From a bacterium 1XD21-13 (GTDB lineage: Bacteria; Bacillota; Clostridia; Lachnospirales; Lachnospiraceae): a stretch of 64,000 bases of DNA. The notes below the pieces were generated by a model. It was not told the DNA's origin and did no database searches. It saw only the letters and a program-made list of their open reading frames with translations. The stretch lies in NCBI GenBank assembly GCA_009917555.1, contig QZDX01000001.1:186001-250000 (forward strand). The letters are read 5' to 3'. The translations under genes and the position numbers were made by a program. Position 1 is the first letter of the stretch, and every line of letters starts with the position of its first letter. This document shows, piece after piece, positions 18,328-27,291 of this stretch.

Positions 18328-19806
18328 TTATACACACATTGCCAGGATTTTCTCCTGATCAGCTTCCGATACATCAAGCTCACCCACCACGTCTCCATCA
18401 TGCATGACAAAAATACGATCACTCATTCCCAAAATTTCCGGAAGTTCTGACGAAATCATGATGACGGCCTTACCTTCCTTGATCATCTCATTCATTAACT
18501 CATAAATCTCAGTTTTAGCACCTACATCAACACCTCTGGTTGGCTCATCCATAATAATAATGTCACTGTTCTGTAGCATCCATCGAGCAATAATAACCTT
18601 TTGCTGATTTCCTCCTGACAAATATTGCACCTCTGTTTCAATGCTCGGTGTCGCTATATTTAATTTTTTAGTATATTCTTCTGCATAGCGGGTCTCCCGT
18701 TTTTCAAGAATAATGCCTTTCTCAAGAATCTTTCCCAAATTTACAATACTAATATTGTTCTTTACGGACATAATTGGCAAAATTCCCTGTTCTTTTCTAT
18801 TCTCCGGAATCAACCCCAGCCCTCTGTGAATGGCCTCTTCAAAAGTATTATTAACAATTTTCTTACCATAGAGATACACTTCTCCTGAATCCATCTTGTC
18901 AATTCCCAAAATGGCCCGTACTGTCTCCGTCCTCCCTGCTCCTACAAGACCTGCAATCCCTACAATCTCACCTTTATGGACATTGATACTAACATTGTTC
19001 AACACACCTTTGCGGCAGATATTTCTCGCTTCCAGAGCCATTTCTCCAATCTCTACTTTGATTTTGGGGTATTCATTTACCAACTCACGACCAACCATTA
19101 ACGCAATCAGTTTTTTTCGGTCTACCTCTTCCAGTGGAAGGGTTTTAATATGCTTACCGTCGCGCAAAACCGTTACTTCGTCAGCCAGTTCAAAAACCTC
19201 TTCCAGACGGTGTGAAATATATATGATACTAACCCCTCTAGACTTCAGCTTACGTACAACCTCAAACATAATCTCCTGTTCTTTTAATGTTATAGTTGCA
19301 GAAGGCTCGTCCATAATCAAAAGTTTACACTCACCATTAATGGCCTTACATATTTCTACAATCTGCTGCTTTGCTACGCTGAGATTCTCTACAATCTCAT
19401 TCGCCCGTATGACTACACCCATAGAATCCAACATTTCCTGTGCCGCCTTCTCCATAGCCTGCCAGTCTACCAGGTGTCCTTTGTATTTCAAATTACCTAA
19501 AAAAATATTTTCTGTTACGGTCAGTGTGTTGACAAGCTTTAATTCCTGATGTACTACGCGAATACCTGCCACCTGAGACGCATGGGGAGTTTTAAAAACC
19601 CTTTTCTCCCCATCAAGAATTAGTTCTCCTTCCTCCGGATGGTAAATCCCTGCCAATACCTTTATCAGAGTCGACTTTCCCGCACCATTCTCTCCAACAA
19701 GCGCATGAATACTCCCCGCTGTGACAGAAAAAGAAACATCATCCAACGCCTTAACACCTGGAAAACTTTTTGAGATATGTTGTATTTCCAATATCTTCTT
19801 ATCCAT
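18328..19806 (-). CDS. Sugar ABC transporter ATP-binding protein, two fused domains (RbsA-like)
   Basis: A 492-aa tandem ATPase of the CUT2 class. First Walker A GENGAGKSTLIKVLAG, first signature LSVAKQQIVEI, Walker B LLIMDEPSA; second half has the degenerate P-loop GLVGAGRTETVRA and signature LSGGNQQKVIIARW with IIMDEPTRGVDVG. The degenerate second site is normal for RbsA/XylG/MglA. I take the ATG at 19806 with AGGTGG 5 nt before it; a GTG at 19815 is the alternative. It follows the permease gene almost without a gap. Confidence 0.95.
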   Translation of the reverse strand: MDKKILEIQHISKSFPGVKALDDVSFSVTAGSIHALVGENGAGKSTLIKVLAGIYHPEEGELILDGEKRVFKTPHASQVAGIRVVHQELKLVNTLTVTENIFLGNLKYKGHLVDWQAMEKAAQEMLDSMGVVIRANEIVENLSVAKQQIVEICKAINGECKLLIMDEPSATITLKEQEIMFEVVRKLKSRGVSIIYISHRLEEVFELADEVTVLRDGKHIKTLPLEEVDRKKLIALMVGRELVNEYPKIKVEIGEMALEARNICRKGVLNNVSINVHKGEIVGIAGLVGAGRTETVRAILGIDKMDSGEVYLYGKKIVNNTFEEAIHRGLGLIPENRKEQGILPIMSVKNNISIVNLGKILEKGIILEKRETRYAEEYTKKLNIATPSIETEVQYLSGGNQQKVIIARWMLQNSDIIIMDEPTRGVDVGAKTEIYELMNEMIKEGKAVIMISSELPEILGMSDRIFVMHDGDVVGELDVSEADQEKILAMCV

Positions 19807-19815
19807 ATGGGCCAC

Positions 19816-20805
19816 CTACCTTTTCTTATTGCGGAAGATATCAAGCAAGACAGCTCCAATTAAAATGACGCCCTTTAGCACATCCTGAATAAAAGAATTT
19901 ACATTTAGCATACTCATTCCGTTGAAAAAAAGAGTCAGGAACATAGCCCCAAGAAATGCCTGCCAAATTTTCCCCTTTCCTCCCGACATACTGACACCGC
20001 CAATTACACAGGAAATCATTGTATCAAATTCATATAGGTTACCATTCGTGATGGCGGCAGAATTTAGTCTGGAGAGCAGCACAATTCCCCCAAAGGAAGC
20101 GAGAAAGCCTGTTAGTGTAAATACCATGGTCAAATGTTTTTTCACATTAATGCCTGCAAAATAAGCTGCTTCCCGATTGCCGCCTACTGCATAGGTGTTT
20201 CTTCCAAACCTGGTCTTTTTTAGAATAAAGGCAAATAACAGGAACAACAGCAGCATAATTACAATACAGATTGGCAGACCATTGGAGCCGCCAAGGTTTC
20301 CCCGTCCAAGCCAAGCCATATTATCCGGCATACCCGGAATCGGGGATGCATTTGTAATCAATTTTGCAGTACCTTTACATATCATCTGTGTTCCTAATGT
20401 TGCCACAAATGGCGCAACCTCCAAATAGGCAACCAGTGCTCCATTTACACAGCCAATAAGCGCCCCCAAAAGCAAGGCTGCCAGAATAGAAGGAAGCGTT
20501 CCCCAGCCGCACATCTTCATCAAAAAAGCTGCGAGACAGCTTGTCAGGCAGACATTCTGTCCAAGAGACATATCAAAGGCGCCGCAGATGAGAACAAGTG
20601 CCTGTCCGATCGCCACAATAGCTAACGCTGTCATTTGTGTCAGAATATTCCTAATATTTGTAACAGTCAGGAAATAAGGTGATACCACTGCAAAAACCAA
20701 TCCCAAAATCAGAATTGCAAAAACCAACATATATTCTTTTGTAAATTTAGATAGATAAACTCCAAAACTATTCGGAGCAATCTTTACATCAGCCTCTTTT
20801 CCCAT
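19816..20805 (-). CDS. Sugar ABC transporter permease (RbsC-like)
   Basis: A 329-aa polytopic membrane protein with about 8-10 hydrophobic segments. Family blocks are LTQMTALAIVAIGQALVLI near the N-terminus, GCVNGALVAYLEVAPFVATLGT in the middle and the coupling-loop region AVGGNREAAYFAGI, all typical of CUT2 permeases. AAAGGA precedes the ATG. One permease gene is expected to supply a homodimer, pairing with the fused ATPase and the lipoprotein encoded downstream. Confidence 0.94.
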   Translation of the reverse strand: MGKEADVKIAPNSFGVYLSKFTKEYMLVFAILILGLVFAVVSPYFLTVTNIRNILTQMTALAIVAIGQALVLICGAFDMSLGQNVCLTSCLAAFLMKMCGWGTLPSILAALLLGALIGCVNGALVAYLEVAPFVATLGTQMICKGTAKLITNASPIPGMPDNMAWLGRGNLGGSNGLPICIVIMLLLFLLFAFILKKTRFGRNTYAVGGNREAAYFAGINVKKHLTMVFTLTGFLASFGGIVLLSRLNSAAITNGNLYEFDTMISCVIGGVSMSGGKGKIWQAFLGAMFLTLFFNGMSMLNVNSFIQDVLKGVILIGAVLLDIFRNKKR

Positions 20806-20848
20806 AAATATTTCCTTTCTATAATTATTTATCCAAATTTTATCTCTG

Positions 20849-21877
20849 TCAGTTGTTCATAGTAATTACGGTCTTTACAACTTCCCGATCCTGTACAAAT
20901 ATCTCCTTCAGCCGTTTTGCTTCATCAAAAGCAACCTTATGGGTAAATATCTGCTCTGCATCAACCACTTTTTTTCTCAGAAGGTCCAGACTTAAAGGAA
21001 ACCCTTTTGCCGGTTCCGCAATAAACGGTAAAATCGGATTCTTATTCATAATCATATGATCCACATTGATAAGTGCTTCTGTGTGCTCCCCCATATCCAA
21101 GCCAATAGGAACGATCCGTGTACCATAGTCTGCCAAATCCATAGCCATTCTAAGAGTCTCCGGAGGAGATGTCACAATGATGCTGTGAATTACATCCGCA
21201 TGATTACTGCCAAGATCCTCTTTCCAATGTTCATCTGACATGTAATAGACATCATCTGCCCCAAAAGCCCTGGCAAGCGCTTCCCTCTTCCGATTCCGCA
21301 GAGTTCCCTCTCGGGATCCTATACAAAGGATTCGTCCGGCCCCATAGTGCCTGGCCAGTGCCGTAATCATAATGCCTAAAGGCCCCAAGCCAAAAATGAT
21401 TATGTTTCCCTCTAATGGAAGCTTTGCTGTCAAATAAGTGTTGACGCACACTGCCAAGGGTTCTGTTAGAGCTGCGGTAACAAAATCTAATCCCTCATAA
21501 AGATTCAGGAGACGCTCATCTACACAAACATATTCTCCCATTCCGGACTGTCCGTTCAGACCTACCATATTTGTACAAAGATAAGATCTGCCATTCTTAC
21601 AATTTTTACAGACCCCACATCCGGTCAGATCTTCCACAATCACCCCTTCCCCGATCTTTACCCTTGTAACTCCTTTTCCAACTTCCACTACCTGTCCTGA
21701 AATCTCATGTCCAAGGGGCGTAAACTCTTCACTATGCGTAAGCAAATGAAGATCTGATCCACAGACACCACAGGCCATTACCTTAACAAGCACCTCATTG
21801 TACCCCGGCTTCGGGATCTCTTTTTCCATAAATGCTAATTCCATGTCTTTGCGCCCCACCAGGTATCTCATCCTCAA
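20849..21877 (-). CDS. Zinc-dependent medium-chain alcohol/polyol dehydrogenase
   Basis: A 342-aa MDR-family dehydrogenase. Catalytic zinc residues are in ACGVCGSDLH and LGHEISGQV; four Cys for the structural zinc lie in GCGVCKNCKNGRSYLC; the nucleotide-binding motif is IIFGLGPLGIMITALA. It resembles sorbitol/threonine/inositol-type dehydrogenases and likely oxidises a hydroxyl of the imported compound with NAD(P). The start is a TTG at 21877 with GGAGG 8 nt upstream; an ATG two codons further is possible. It lies 3 bp after the mutarotase gene. Confidence 0.9.
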   Translation of the reverse strand: MRMRYLVGRKDMELAFMEKEIPKPGYNEVLVKVMACGVCGSDLHLLTHSEEFTPLGHEISGQVVEVGKGVTRVKIGEGVIVEDLTGCGVCKNCKNGRSYLCTNMVGLNGQSGMGEYVCVDERLLNLYEGLDFVTAALTEPLAVCVNTYLTAKLPLEGNIIIFGLGPLGIMITALARHYGAGRILCIGSREGTLRNRKREALARAFGADDVYYMSDEHWKEDLGSNHADVIHSIIVTSPPETLRMAMDLADYGTRIVPIGLDMGEHTEALINVDHMIMNKNPILPFIAEPAKGFPLSLDLLRKKVVDAEQIFTHKVAFDEAKRLKEIFVQDREVVKTVITMNN

Positions 21878-21880
21878 AAG

Positions 21881-22705
21881 CTACACCTCCTTCAGCGAGA
21901 TAGTCATTGGATATTCCCCGATATCTCCCACATCTACATATTCCAGATATTCTTCCTGATGAGCCGCATCAGGCGGGCCTATCCATGGTTCCACACATAC
22001 TCTCTTATCAAATGTCGAACATATTACCAAAGCTTTGTAAGCTTTTGGTGTCTCGATAAGCGCCTCATACCCATCCGCCTCATTACGAATCTTAAGCTCT
22101 CCTTCCGTTCTTTCTGTAAAAACAAGATCTGAGCCTTTGGTACAATCTACAATTTTAGGACTTTGATAAGATTTTCCTGTTTCCCAGTCTATATACTTTG
22201 CCATATTCACAGTCAAAGCAAATTCCTCTTTCTTGCTTGCCACAAAAAACGGATGCCATCCAAAGGAATGAAATAGTCTTTTATCCGAATAATTTATAAC
22301 CTTTGCCGTACAGCGAATCTGCTTATCAAATAATTCATAGCAAATCTCCAGTCTCCAGTGAAAAGGGTAATTTTCCTTATAGTTGACCGCATTGCTTTCT
22401 ACCCACATTACAGCCTTTCCCAAGCAAACCTCTCCAACTCCGAATGCAGCCTCTTTTACCAAGCCATGAAAAGGCATATAATAATTTTTCCCTCCCACTT
22501 GATAAATATCCTCAGCTGTCTGGCCAGCAAAAGGAAATAGTATCGGATTCCCACCGGACAGAAGTGCAGATAAATGCACCTTATCCTGATTGAAGGAGAT
22601 AATCTCCTTTCCCCGGTAGGTCAGCTTTGCCATCATCCCGCCATAATCAGGTAGAATAGATGCCTGCATCGTATTCTCCTTATTATGTATTTCAATAATC
22701 CTCAT
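21881..22705 (-). CDS. Aldose 1-epimerase-like (galactose mutarotase fold) protein
   Basis: A 274-aa protein of the mutarotase superfamily: GGNPILFPFAG near residue 51, the catalytic-type His in FHGLVKEAAF and in FGWHPFFVA, and the C-terminal VCVEPWIGPPDAA with the catalytic Glu. It interconverts anomers of an aldose. Its ATG directly abuts the stop codon of the M20 gene, so translation is coupled. Presence of a mutarotase says the pathway handles a reducing sugar at some point. Confidence 0.88.
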   Translation of the reverse strand: MRIIEIHNKENTMQASILPDYGGMMAKLTYRGKEIISFNQDKVHLSALLSGGNPILFPFAGQTAEDIYQVGGKNYYMPFHGLVKEAAFGVGEVCLGKAVMWVESNAVNYKENYPFHWRLEICYELFDKQIRCTAKVINYSDKRLFHSFGWHPFFVASKKEEFALTVNMAKYIDWETGKSYQSPKIVDCTKGSDLVFTERTEGELKIRNEADGYEALIETPKAYKALVICSTFDKRVCVEPWIGPPDAAHQEEYLEYVDVGDIGEYPMTISLKEV

Positions 22706-23938
22706 CTAGCCACACCAATCCATTATAAAGTCTTTCAACGTCTGTATCACCTTAATCTGGCTGTCAATATCCACCCACTCATCCGGGCCATGCAGACGCT
22801 CGCCTACAGGTCCAAACACCACACCCGGCATATGCCCATACTCATTGAGTGCGTAGAGGTCACAGGAAAACATTGCGCCGCAAACCACCGGTTCCTTAAT
22901 ATGTCTAGCTGCCGCCTTTTCAAGAACTTCAATTCCTGGATCATTAAGATCTGACTGTGCCGCTTTACAGTAATGATACATTGATTCAATCTTTAGCTTG
23001 TCCATATGGGCATAGTGCTCTTTAATATACTTCTTAAAATAGCCCGCCGCCTCCTCCTCTGTCTCATTCGGATAAGTCTGAATCACCAACTCTGTCCATG
23101 CATCAACAGGCGCTGCCAGCTGACCACTTGGTTCAACCTCCCCTGCCTTCAACTTCATCATAATCATCTGCGGATCTTGTATAGTCTTTTCCCACAAAAC
23201 CGGCTTCTTGAGAATTCTCATTCTTGTATCATCATAAGCTTTCAGCACCTCCAAAAGCTCCATCATCTCAAAAATAGGGCTGGAAATTTCCTCACCGGTA
23301 TATGGCATTCCCGCATTTCCCTGGATAGTAAGCCGATACACCAAGCTTCCCACGCTTCCGGGGCAAATTGTAAGACATGTAGGCTCCAGAATAATGCCAA
23401 AATCTGCATTAATGCCTGATATTCTTGCCGCCAGTGTTCCATTTGCTCCGGAATACTCCTCGTCGACCACCGTCTCAAAAATAATATCTCCCTTGGGTTT
23501 AAAGCCGCTCTCCTTTAAATCTTTAATTGCAGTCAGTGCACAGGCCAAGCCACCCTTCATATCGGCACTTCCCCGCCCATAAATACGATTATCTTTTACT
23601 ACACTCTGAAAGGGCTCGCATACTGTCCAATTCATTGGCTCCTTTGGCGCCACATCCATATGTCCCGTCAGCAACAATGATTTCCCGTCGCCTGTTCCAT
23701 GCCATATACCAATAACATCCTTCCTGTCAGTATAGTCCCGTTCATGAGAAAACGCTGGGTTTTCATAAAAATCCGGTACATCATAGGGTCCAATTTCTTT
23801 CACCTCTAATCCCAAAGAAATAAGCTCCCTTTTAATATATTCTTGTCCCTTCTTCTCATAGCCTATTGGTGGTCTATTCTCTGTAGGAATATTCACCAGA
23901 TTCTGTGTATATTGAATTACCTGCTGTCTTATATCCAT
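22706..23938 (-). CDS. M20-family metallohydrolase (ArgE/DapE/ACY1-like)
   Basis: A 410-aa cytoplasmic zinc amidohydrolase. Metal and catalytic residues are visible in order: LLLTGHMDVAP (His, Asp), GRGSADMKGGLA (bridging Asp), TVVDEEYSGANG (general-base Glu plus ligand), ILEPTCL (Glu) and GERLHGPDEW (His). A lid domain lies between. Family members remove acyl or amino-acyl groups from amines. It sits between the M24-like gene and the mutarotase in a sugar cluster, so an N-acyl or N-aminoacyl sugar conjugate is a reasonable substrate class (inference). Confidence 0.9.
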   Translation of the reverse strand: MDIRQQVIQYTQNLVNIPTENRPPIGYEKKGQEYIKRELISLGLEVKEIGPYDVPDFYENPAFSHERDYTDRKDVIGIWHGTGDGKSLLLTGHMDVAPKEPMNWTVCEPFQSVVKDNRIYGRGSADMKGGLACALTAIKDLKESGFKPKGDIIFETVVDEEYSGANGTLAARISGINADFGIILEPTCLTICPGSVGSLVYRLTIQGNAGMPYTGEEISSPIFEMMELLEVLKAYDDTRMRILKKPVLWEKTIQDPQMIMMKLKAGEVEPSGQLAAPVDAWTELVIQTYPNETEEEAAGYFKKYIKEHYAHMDKLKIESMYHYCKAAQSDLNDPGIEVLEKAAARHIKEPVVCGAMFSCDLYALNEYGHMPGVVFGPVGERLHGPDEWVDIDSQIKVIQTLKDFIMDWCG

Positions 23939-23968
23939 TTTTACCCGCTCCTGTTTTATGCCTCATCT

Positions 23969-25147
23969 CTACAACACAATTGCCTCCGGCCCAAAAGAAG
24001 TAAGTCTCTCTACGCCTGTCTTAGTTATCACAACACCATCCTCAAACCGTACGCCATATTCACGATCCGCAATCCAAATGTCAATATTAAATGCCATATT
24101 GGGTTCAAGGACCATACCATTACGATTATCCACCCAAGGCCCTTCGCACTCCTGCATCCCTGTTCCATGAGCCGGTCCATAAAGCGTCATCCCTGCAAAT
24201 CCCTCCTTAGCCAGGTGCGCTTGGAATTTGTCATATACGTCTGCAAACGGTACCCCTGGCCCCATATTTTCCAGGGTTTCGGTCAAACAGTCTGATGCAA
24301 CACGAATCATGTTCTTATGTTTTTCAGGTAATTTCCCGATAATTACCGGACGGCAGACATTTCCGCAATAGCCTGCATATTTCGCTCCCAATGTCAATTG
24401 AACCATCTCATTTTGTCCGATTATGCGTTCCGTGGATCTACAAAGGCTCTGAAACGTTGTGGGTCCAGAAGTAATCCATATCGGATAACTCACTCCCTCA
24501 GCCCCCATTTTATAGGCCTCAGCACGCCATTGTGCTTCAATCTCCCATTCGCGTACACCCGATTTCACTAATGGTATAGTTTTTCTCACTGCTTCATCCG
24601 TAATTCGATAAGCTTCACGAAGCAATTGAATTTCGTTATCAGATTTCCTCCATCGTATCTGCATAACTAATTCATCTCCATTGATATACTCTGCATCCGG
24701 CGCCGCCTTGCGGATGTCTTCGATTATTGCGTTTGGAATCGTATTGGTATTGGCAATACCAATTCTGCGTAGGGGAAACCTCTCCCGTAACTCATCAAAA
24801 ATCTTTTTATAATTATAAGCATCCGTAGGCTTATCCCACTCCGGAGAATTTGTTTCTACATAAATAGGATGAACTCTCACATCCCTCACATGCGACATCT
24901 GCTTTACTAAATCATAGGATTCCGGTCCTCCCGTCAATAAAATTGCATCTCCCTCTTTAGGAATGATTCCGCCAATAAAATCAAATACGGTCCAGATTCC
25001 TGCAAGATAACGAATGTTAGCTGATTCACATTCGCAACTATGCATAATCAGCAAATCCAAATCTTCCTTTTTCATTGCCTCTTGAATTTTTTTCAGCCTC
25101 TGTTCATATTCCTCATGAGGTATCGCCATACGTTCTATTTCTGCCAT
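23969..25147 (-). CDS. M24 (creatinase/aminopeptidase P fold) protein with altered metal ligands
   Basis: A 392-aa pita-bread-fold protein and the first gene of the minus-strand series. The N-terminal creatinase domain precedes the C-terminal M24 domain. In active M24 metallopeptidases the five ligands are Asp, Asp, His, Glu, Glu. Here the aligned positions read Thr252 (QLTLGA), Asn263 (CGNVCRP), His327 (AHGTG), Asp356 (FNIDIW) and Glu369 (VRFEDG), so both Asp ligands are gone. Creatinase and ectoine hydrolase are known non-peptidase members, the former metal-free, so a C-N hydrolase on a small molecule is more likely than a peptidase. GGAAGGAG precedes the ATG. Confidence 0.85.
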   Translation of the reverse strand: MAEIERMAIPHEEYEQRLKKIQEAMKKEDLDLLIMHSCECESANIRYLAGIWTVFDFIGGIIPKEGDAILLTGGPESYDLVKQMSHVRDVRVHPIYVETNSPEWDKPTDAYNYKKIFDELRERFPLRRIGIANTNTIPNAIIEDIRKAAPDAEYINGDELVMQIRWRKSDNEIQLLREAYRITDEAVRKTIPLVKSGVREWEIEAQWRAEAYKMGAEGVSYPIWITSGPTTFQSLCRSTERIIGQNEMVQLTLGAKYAGYCGNVCRPVIIGKLPEKHKNMIRVASDCLTETLENMGPGVPFADVYDKFQAHLAKEGFAGMTLYGPAHGTGMQECEGPWVDNRNGMVLEPNMAFNIDIWIADREYGVRFEDGVVITKTGVERLTSFGPEAIVL

Positions 25148-25181
25148 TGTATTACTCCTTCCTTACTTTCTATTTGTATTT

Positions 25182-25210
25182 ATTTTAATACACAATTTTA
25201 ATATTTGCAA
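25182..25210 (-). promoter_or_regulatory. Promoter of the catabolic series (M24 gene first)
   Basis: On the minus strand TTGCAA (25205-25210), a 17-nt spacer, then TAAAAT (25182-25187), about 35 bp before the M24 start codon. Moderate match to sigma-A, as expected for a controlled catabolic promoter. Confidence 0.6.
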
Positions 25211-25228
25211 CATTATTTTAATAGTTAA

Positions 25229-25298
25229 AATATATTTGTGAAATACCTCTAAATATCTTTGTGCATTTTTGTATATTTTTACTATATATCTTTGTGCT
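25229..25298. repeat. Direct repeats in the divergent control region
   Basis: ATATCTTTGTGC occurs at 25253-25264 and again at 25286-25297, start to start 33 bp (about three helical turns). A third, imperfect copy (AATATATTTGTGAA) lies at 25229-25242. They sit between the two divergent promoters, so they are candidate sites for the cluster regulator. The remainder of the 262-bp gap is AT-rich with no other feature seen. Confidence 0.6.
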
Positions 25299-25337
25299 TT
25301 ATGGGCAATATGCATATTTATTTAATTTAATTAATTC

Positions 25338-25366
25338 TTGTATTGCATGAATTTAGGTGATATAAT
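25338..25366 (+). promoter_or_regulatory. Extended -10 promoter of the PIG-L / Gfo-Idh pair
   Basis: TTGTAT (25338-25343), 17-nt spacer, and TGaTATAAT with the -10 at 25361-25366. The extended TG dinucleotide compensates for a poor -35. Confidence 0.75.
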
Positions 25367-25409
25367 TTAATACATATTATAATTAACTTATTATAAGGAG
25401 GTACGTATT

Positions 25410-26129
25410 ATGAATATCTTAGCTATTGGATGTCACCCGGATGATCTGGAAATTGGTTGCGGCGGTACTCTGGCCCGTTATGCGAAGCAGGGGCACACTG
25501 TCATTATGTGTCACATAGCAAATGGTGATATGGGGCATGTGGAAATTATGCCAGAGGAGTTAAACAAGATTCGCACAAAAGAGGCTGAGGATGCTGGGAA
25601 AATTCTGGGAGCCAAAGAGGTCATCAGTCTCAATGTCTCTGATCTCTATCTTAATCATTATGACGATAAAATACGTCAAGAATTAACTCGTGTAATCCGT
25701 TACACCAAACCTGCTTTTATCATTTCACATTCCCCAGACGATTACATGCAGGATCACCGTGAAGCAGGTGCCTTTGCCTTTGATGTAAGTTTTGGCTCCA
25801 GTGTCACTCATTACGCTTCTTCTTCTGAGGCATATGACGGGATTGTTCCTATCTATTATATGGATACACTGGCAGGCATCAACTTTATCCCTTCTCTTTA
25901 TGTAGATATTTCTGAAACTATAGAAATAAAGCTCAAAGCTCTCTCCTGCCACGAGTCACAAATCAAATGGTTAAAGGAGCATGATCACATTGACTTTTTA
26001 GATTTTGTAAAGACTTGCTCTAAATACAGAGGCCTTCAATCTAATTGTGCTTTTGCAGAGGGCTTTCGCCAATGCCTCACCTGGCCTAGGATTCGCTCAA
26101 CAGAGCTGCCTCCTTTTCAAAGCATATGA
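25410..26129 (+). CDS. PIG-L/LmbE-family N-deacetylase
   Basis: A 239-aa zinc deacetylase. The defining CHPDDLEIGCGG motif is at residues 8-19 and the second metal block SPDDYMQDHREA near residue 105. Members deacetylate GlcNAc-type moieties in GlcNAc-PI, bacillithiol and mycothiol precursors or chitobiose. TAAGGAGG precedes the ATG. It is the first of two plus-strand genes divergent from the main catabolic series. Together with an isomerase of the NagB superfamily it suggests the pathway processes an N-acetylated sugar. A role in thiol cofactor synthesis is the alternative, but no glycosyltransferase or ligase partner is present. Confidence 0.9.
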   Translation: MNILAIGCHPDDLEIGCGGTLARYAKQGHTVIMCHIANGDMGHVEIMPEELNKIRTKEAEDAGKILGAKEVISLNVSDLYLNHYDDKIRQELTRVIRYTKPAFIISHSPDDYMQDHREAGAFAFDVSFGSSVTHYASSSEAYDGIVPIYYMDTLAGINFIPSLYVDISETIEIKLKALSCHESQIKWLKEHDHIDFLDFVKTCSKYRGLQSNCAFAEGFRQCLTWPRIRSTELPPFQSI

Positions 26130-26152
26130 GCATTTCGTATAGGAGAATATCA

Positions 26153-27205
26153 ATGAAAAAAATACGATATGGAATCATCGGTGCTGGAGGAATCGCCGAC
26201 CGGCGAATGATTCCCGGAATGATAAAATCCGAACATTCAGAGATAGTAGCTGCCATGGCACCCCATCCCGATATTGTTAAAAACACCTGTGAAGTTTTTC
26301 ATATTCCCAAAGGTTATGTTACAGAAGAGGCGCTTCTTGCAGATCCGGAGGTAGATGCTGTCTATATAGCCTCCCCGCTTGTTTTCCATGCAGATCAAAT
26401 CTGTAAAGCCGCAGAGGCTGGAAAGCATGTTTTTTCCGAAAAACCCATGGCACTCAATAGCAATGAATGCCAAAAAATTCTCTCCGTCTGCGAAAAGGCT
26501 AATGTAAAATTATTTGTAGGATTTAATATGCGTTTCCACAACCTCCACCAGAAAATGCGGGATATTTTAATAAAAGGAGGTATAGGCCAAATTGTTTCTT
26601 GCCGGGCTCAGCTTACCTGCTGGTATCCAGAAATGGAAAATGTATGGCGCCTCAACAAAAAATTAAGTGGAGGAGGTGCTTTTATGGATATGGGGCTTCA
26701 TTGTATGGATCTCCTCGAGTACTTAAGCAATTCGGAAATTCAACAAGTATATGCCCTAACGGACACTATGACCTTTTCTTACGAAGTAGAGGACTGTGCC
26801 AATGTAATGGTAAAATTTTCAAATAAATCTGTGGGATATATTGATGTTTATTTTAATGTTCCTGAGCACGTGACCACCTGCTGTCTGGAATTCTACGGAA
26901 CAAAAGGAAGTCTAATTGCTGAGCATACCATTGGACAGAATGAAACTGGTACACTCTACTATCGTAAAATTCAAAAAGACTTATCCTATTCCGCACAACA
27001 AGAACTAGCTCTAATCGAGCCTGCTGTCTATGCAAGCGAGCACGGAGATCTTTATGCCAAAGAGATAGAAAGTTTTTCACGTTCCATCCTGAATGAAGAA
27101 CCACTTATTACTCCCGGAAAACAGGGACTTCATATGGCTTATGCCGCAGAAGCTGTGTATCAATCTGCAGCTCTTGGAAAGGTCATATCCATTCCAAAGG
27201 ATTAG
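26153..27205 (+). CDS. Gfo/Idh/MocA-family NAD(P)-dependent oxidoreductase
   Basis: A 350-aa dehydrogenase: Rossmann motif YGIIGAGGIADRRMI at the N-terminus, DAVYIASPL, the signature EKPMALN near residue 95, and the C-terminal sheet domain with GGAFMDMGLHCMDLLEY. Family members oxidise sugars, inositols or their phosphates. Start set to the ATG at 26153 with AGGAG 7 nt upstream; the frame reaches back to 26126, overlapping the deacetylase stop, without a better site. It forms an operon with the PIG-L gene. Confidence 0.92.
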   Translation: MKKIRYGIIGAGGIADRRMIPGMIKSEHSEIVAAMAPHPDIVKNTCEVFHIPKGYVTEEALLADPEVDAVYIASPLVFHADQICKAAEAGKHVFSEKPMALNSNECQKILSVCEKANVKLFVGFNMRFHNLHQKMRDILIKGGIGQIVSCRAQLTCWYPEMENVWRLNKKLSGGGAFMDMGLHCMDLLEYLSNSEIQQVYALTDTMTFSYEVEDCANVMVKFSNKSVGYIDVYFNVPEHVTTCCLEFYGTKGSLIAEHTIGQNETGTLYYRKIQKDLSYSAQQELALIEPAVYASEHGDLYAKEIESFSRSILNEEPLITPGKQGLHMAYAAEAVYQSAALGKVISIPKD

Positions 27206-27242
27206 TCTTTTTTCACTTTATTAAATATAAAAAGATTTTAAC

Positions 27243-27265
27243 GAGGCGGCAAAAAATGCCGCCTC
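27243..27265. terminator. Hairpin between convergent Gfo/Idh and ROK genes
   Basis: Perfect 9-bp stem GAGGCGGCA/TGCCGCCTC with a 5-nt loop. T tails on both sides are interrupted (ATATTAATT and GTTAAAATC), so it is probably a modest bidirectional terminator. Confidence 0.7.
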
Positions 27266-27291
27266 ATATTAATTATCTCCCTCTTTCTTCT

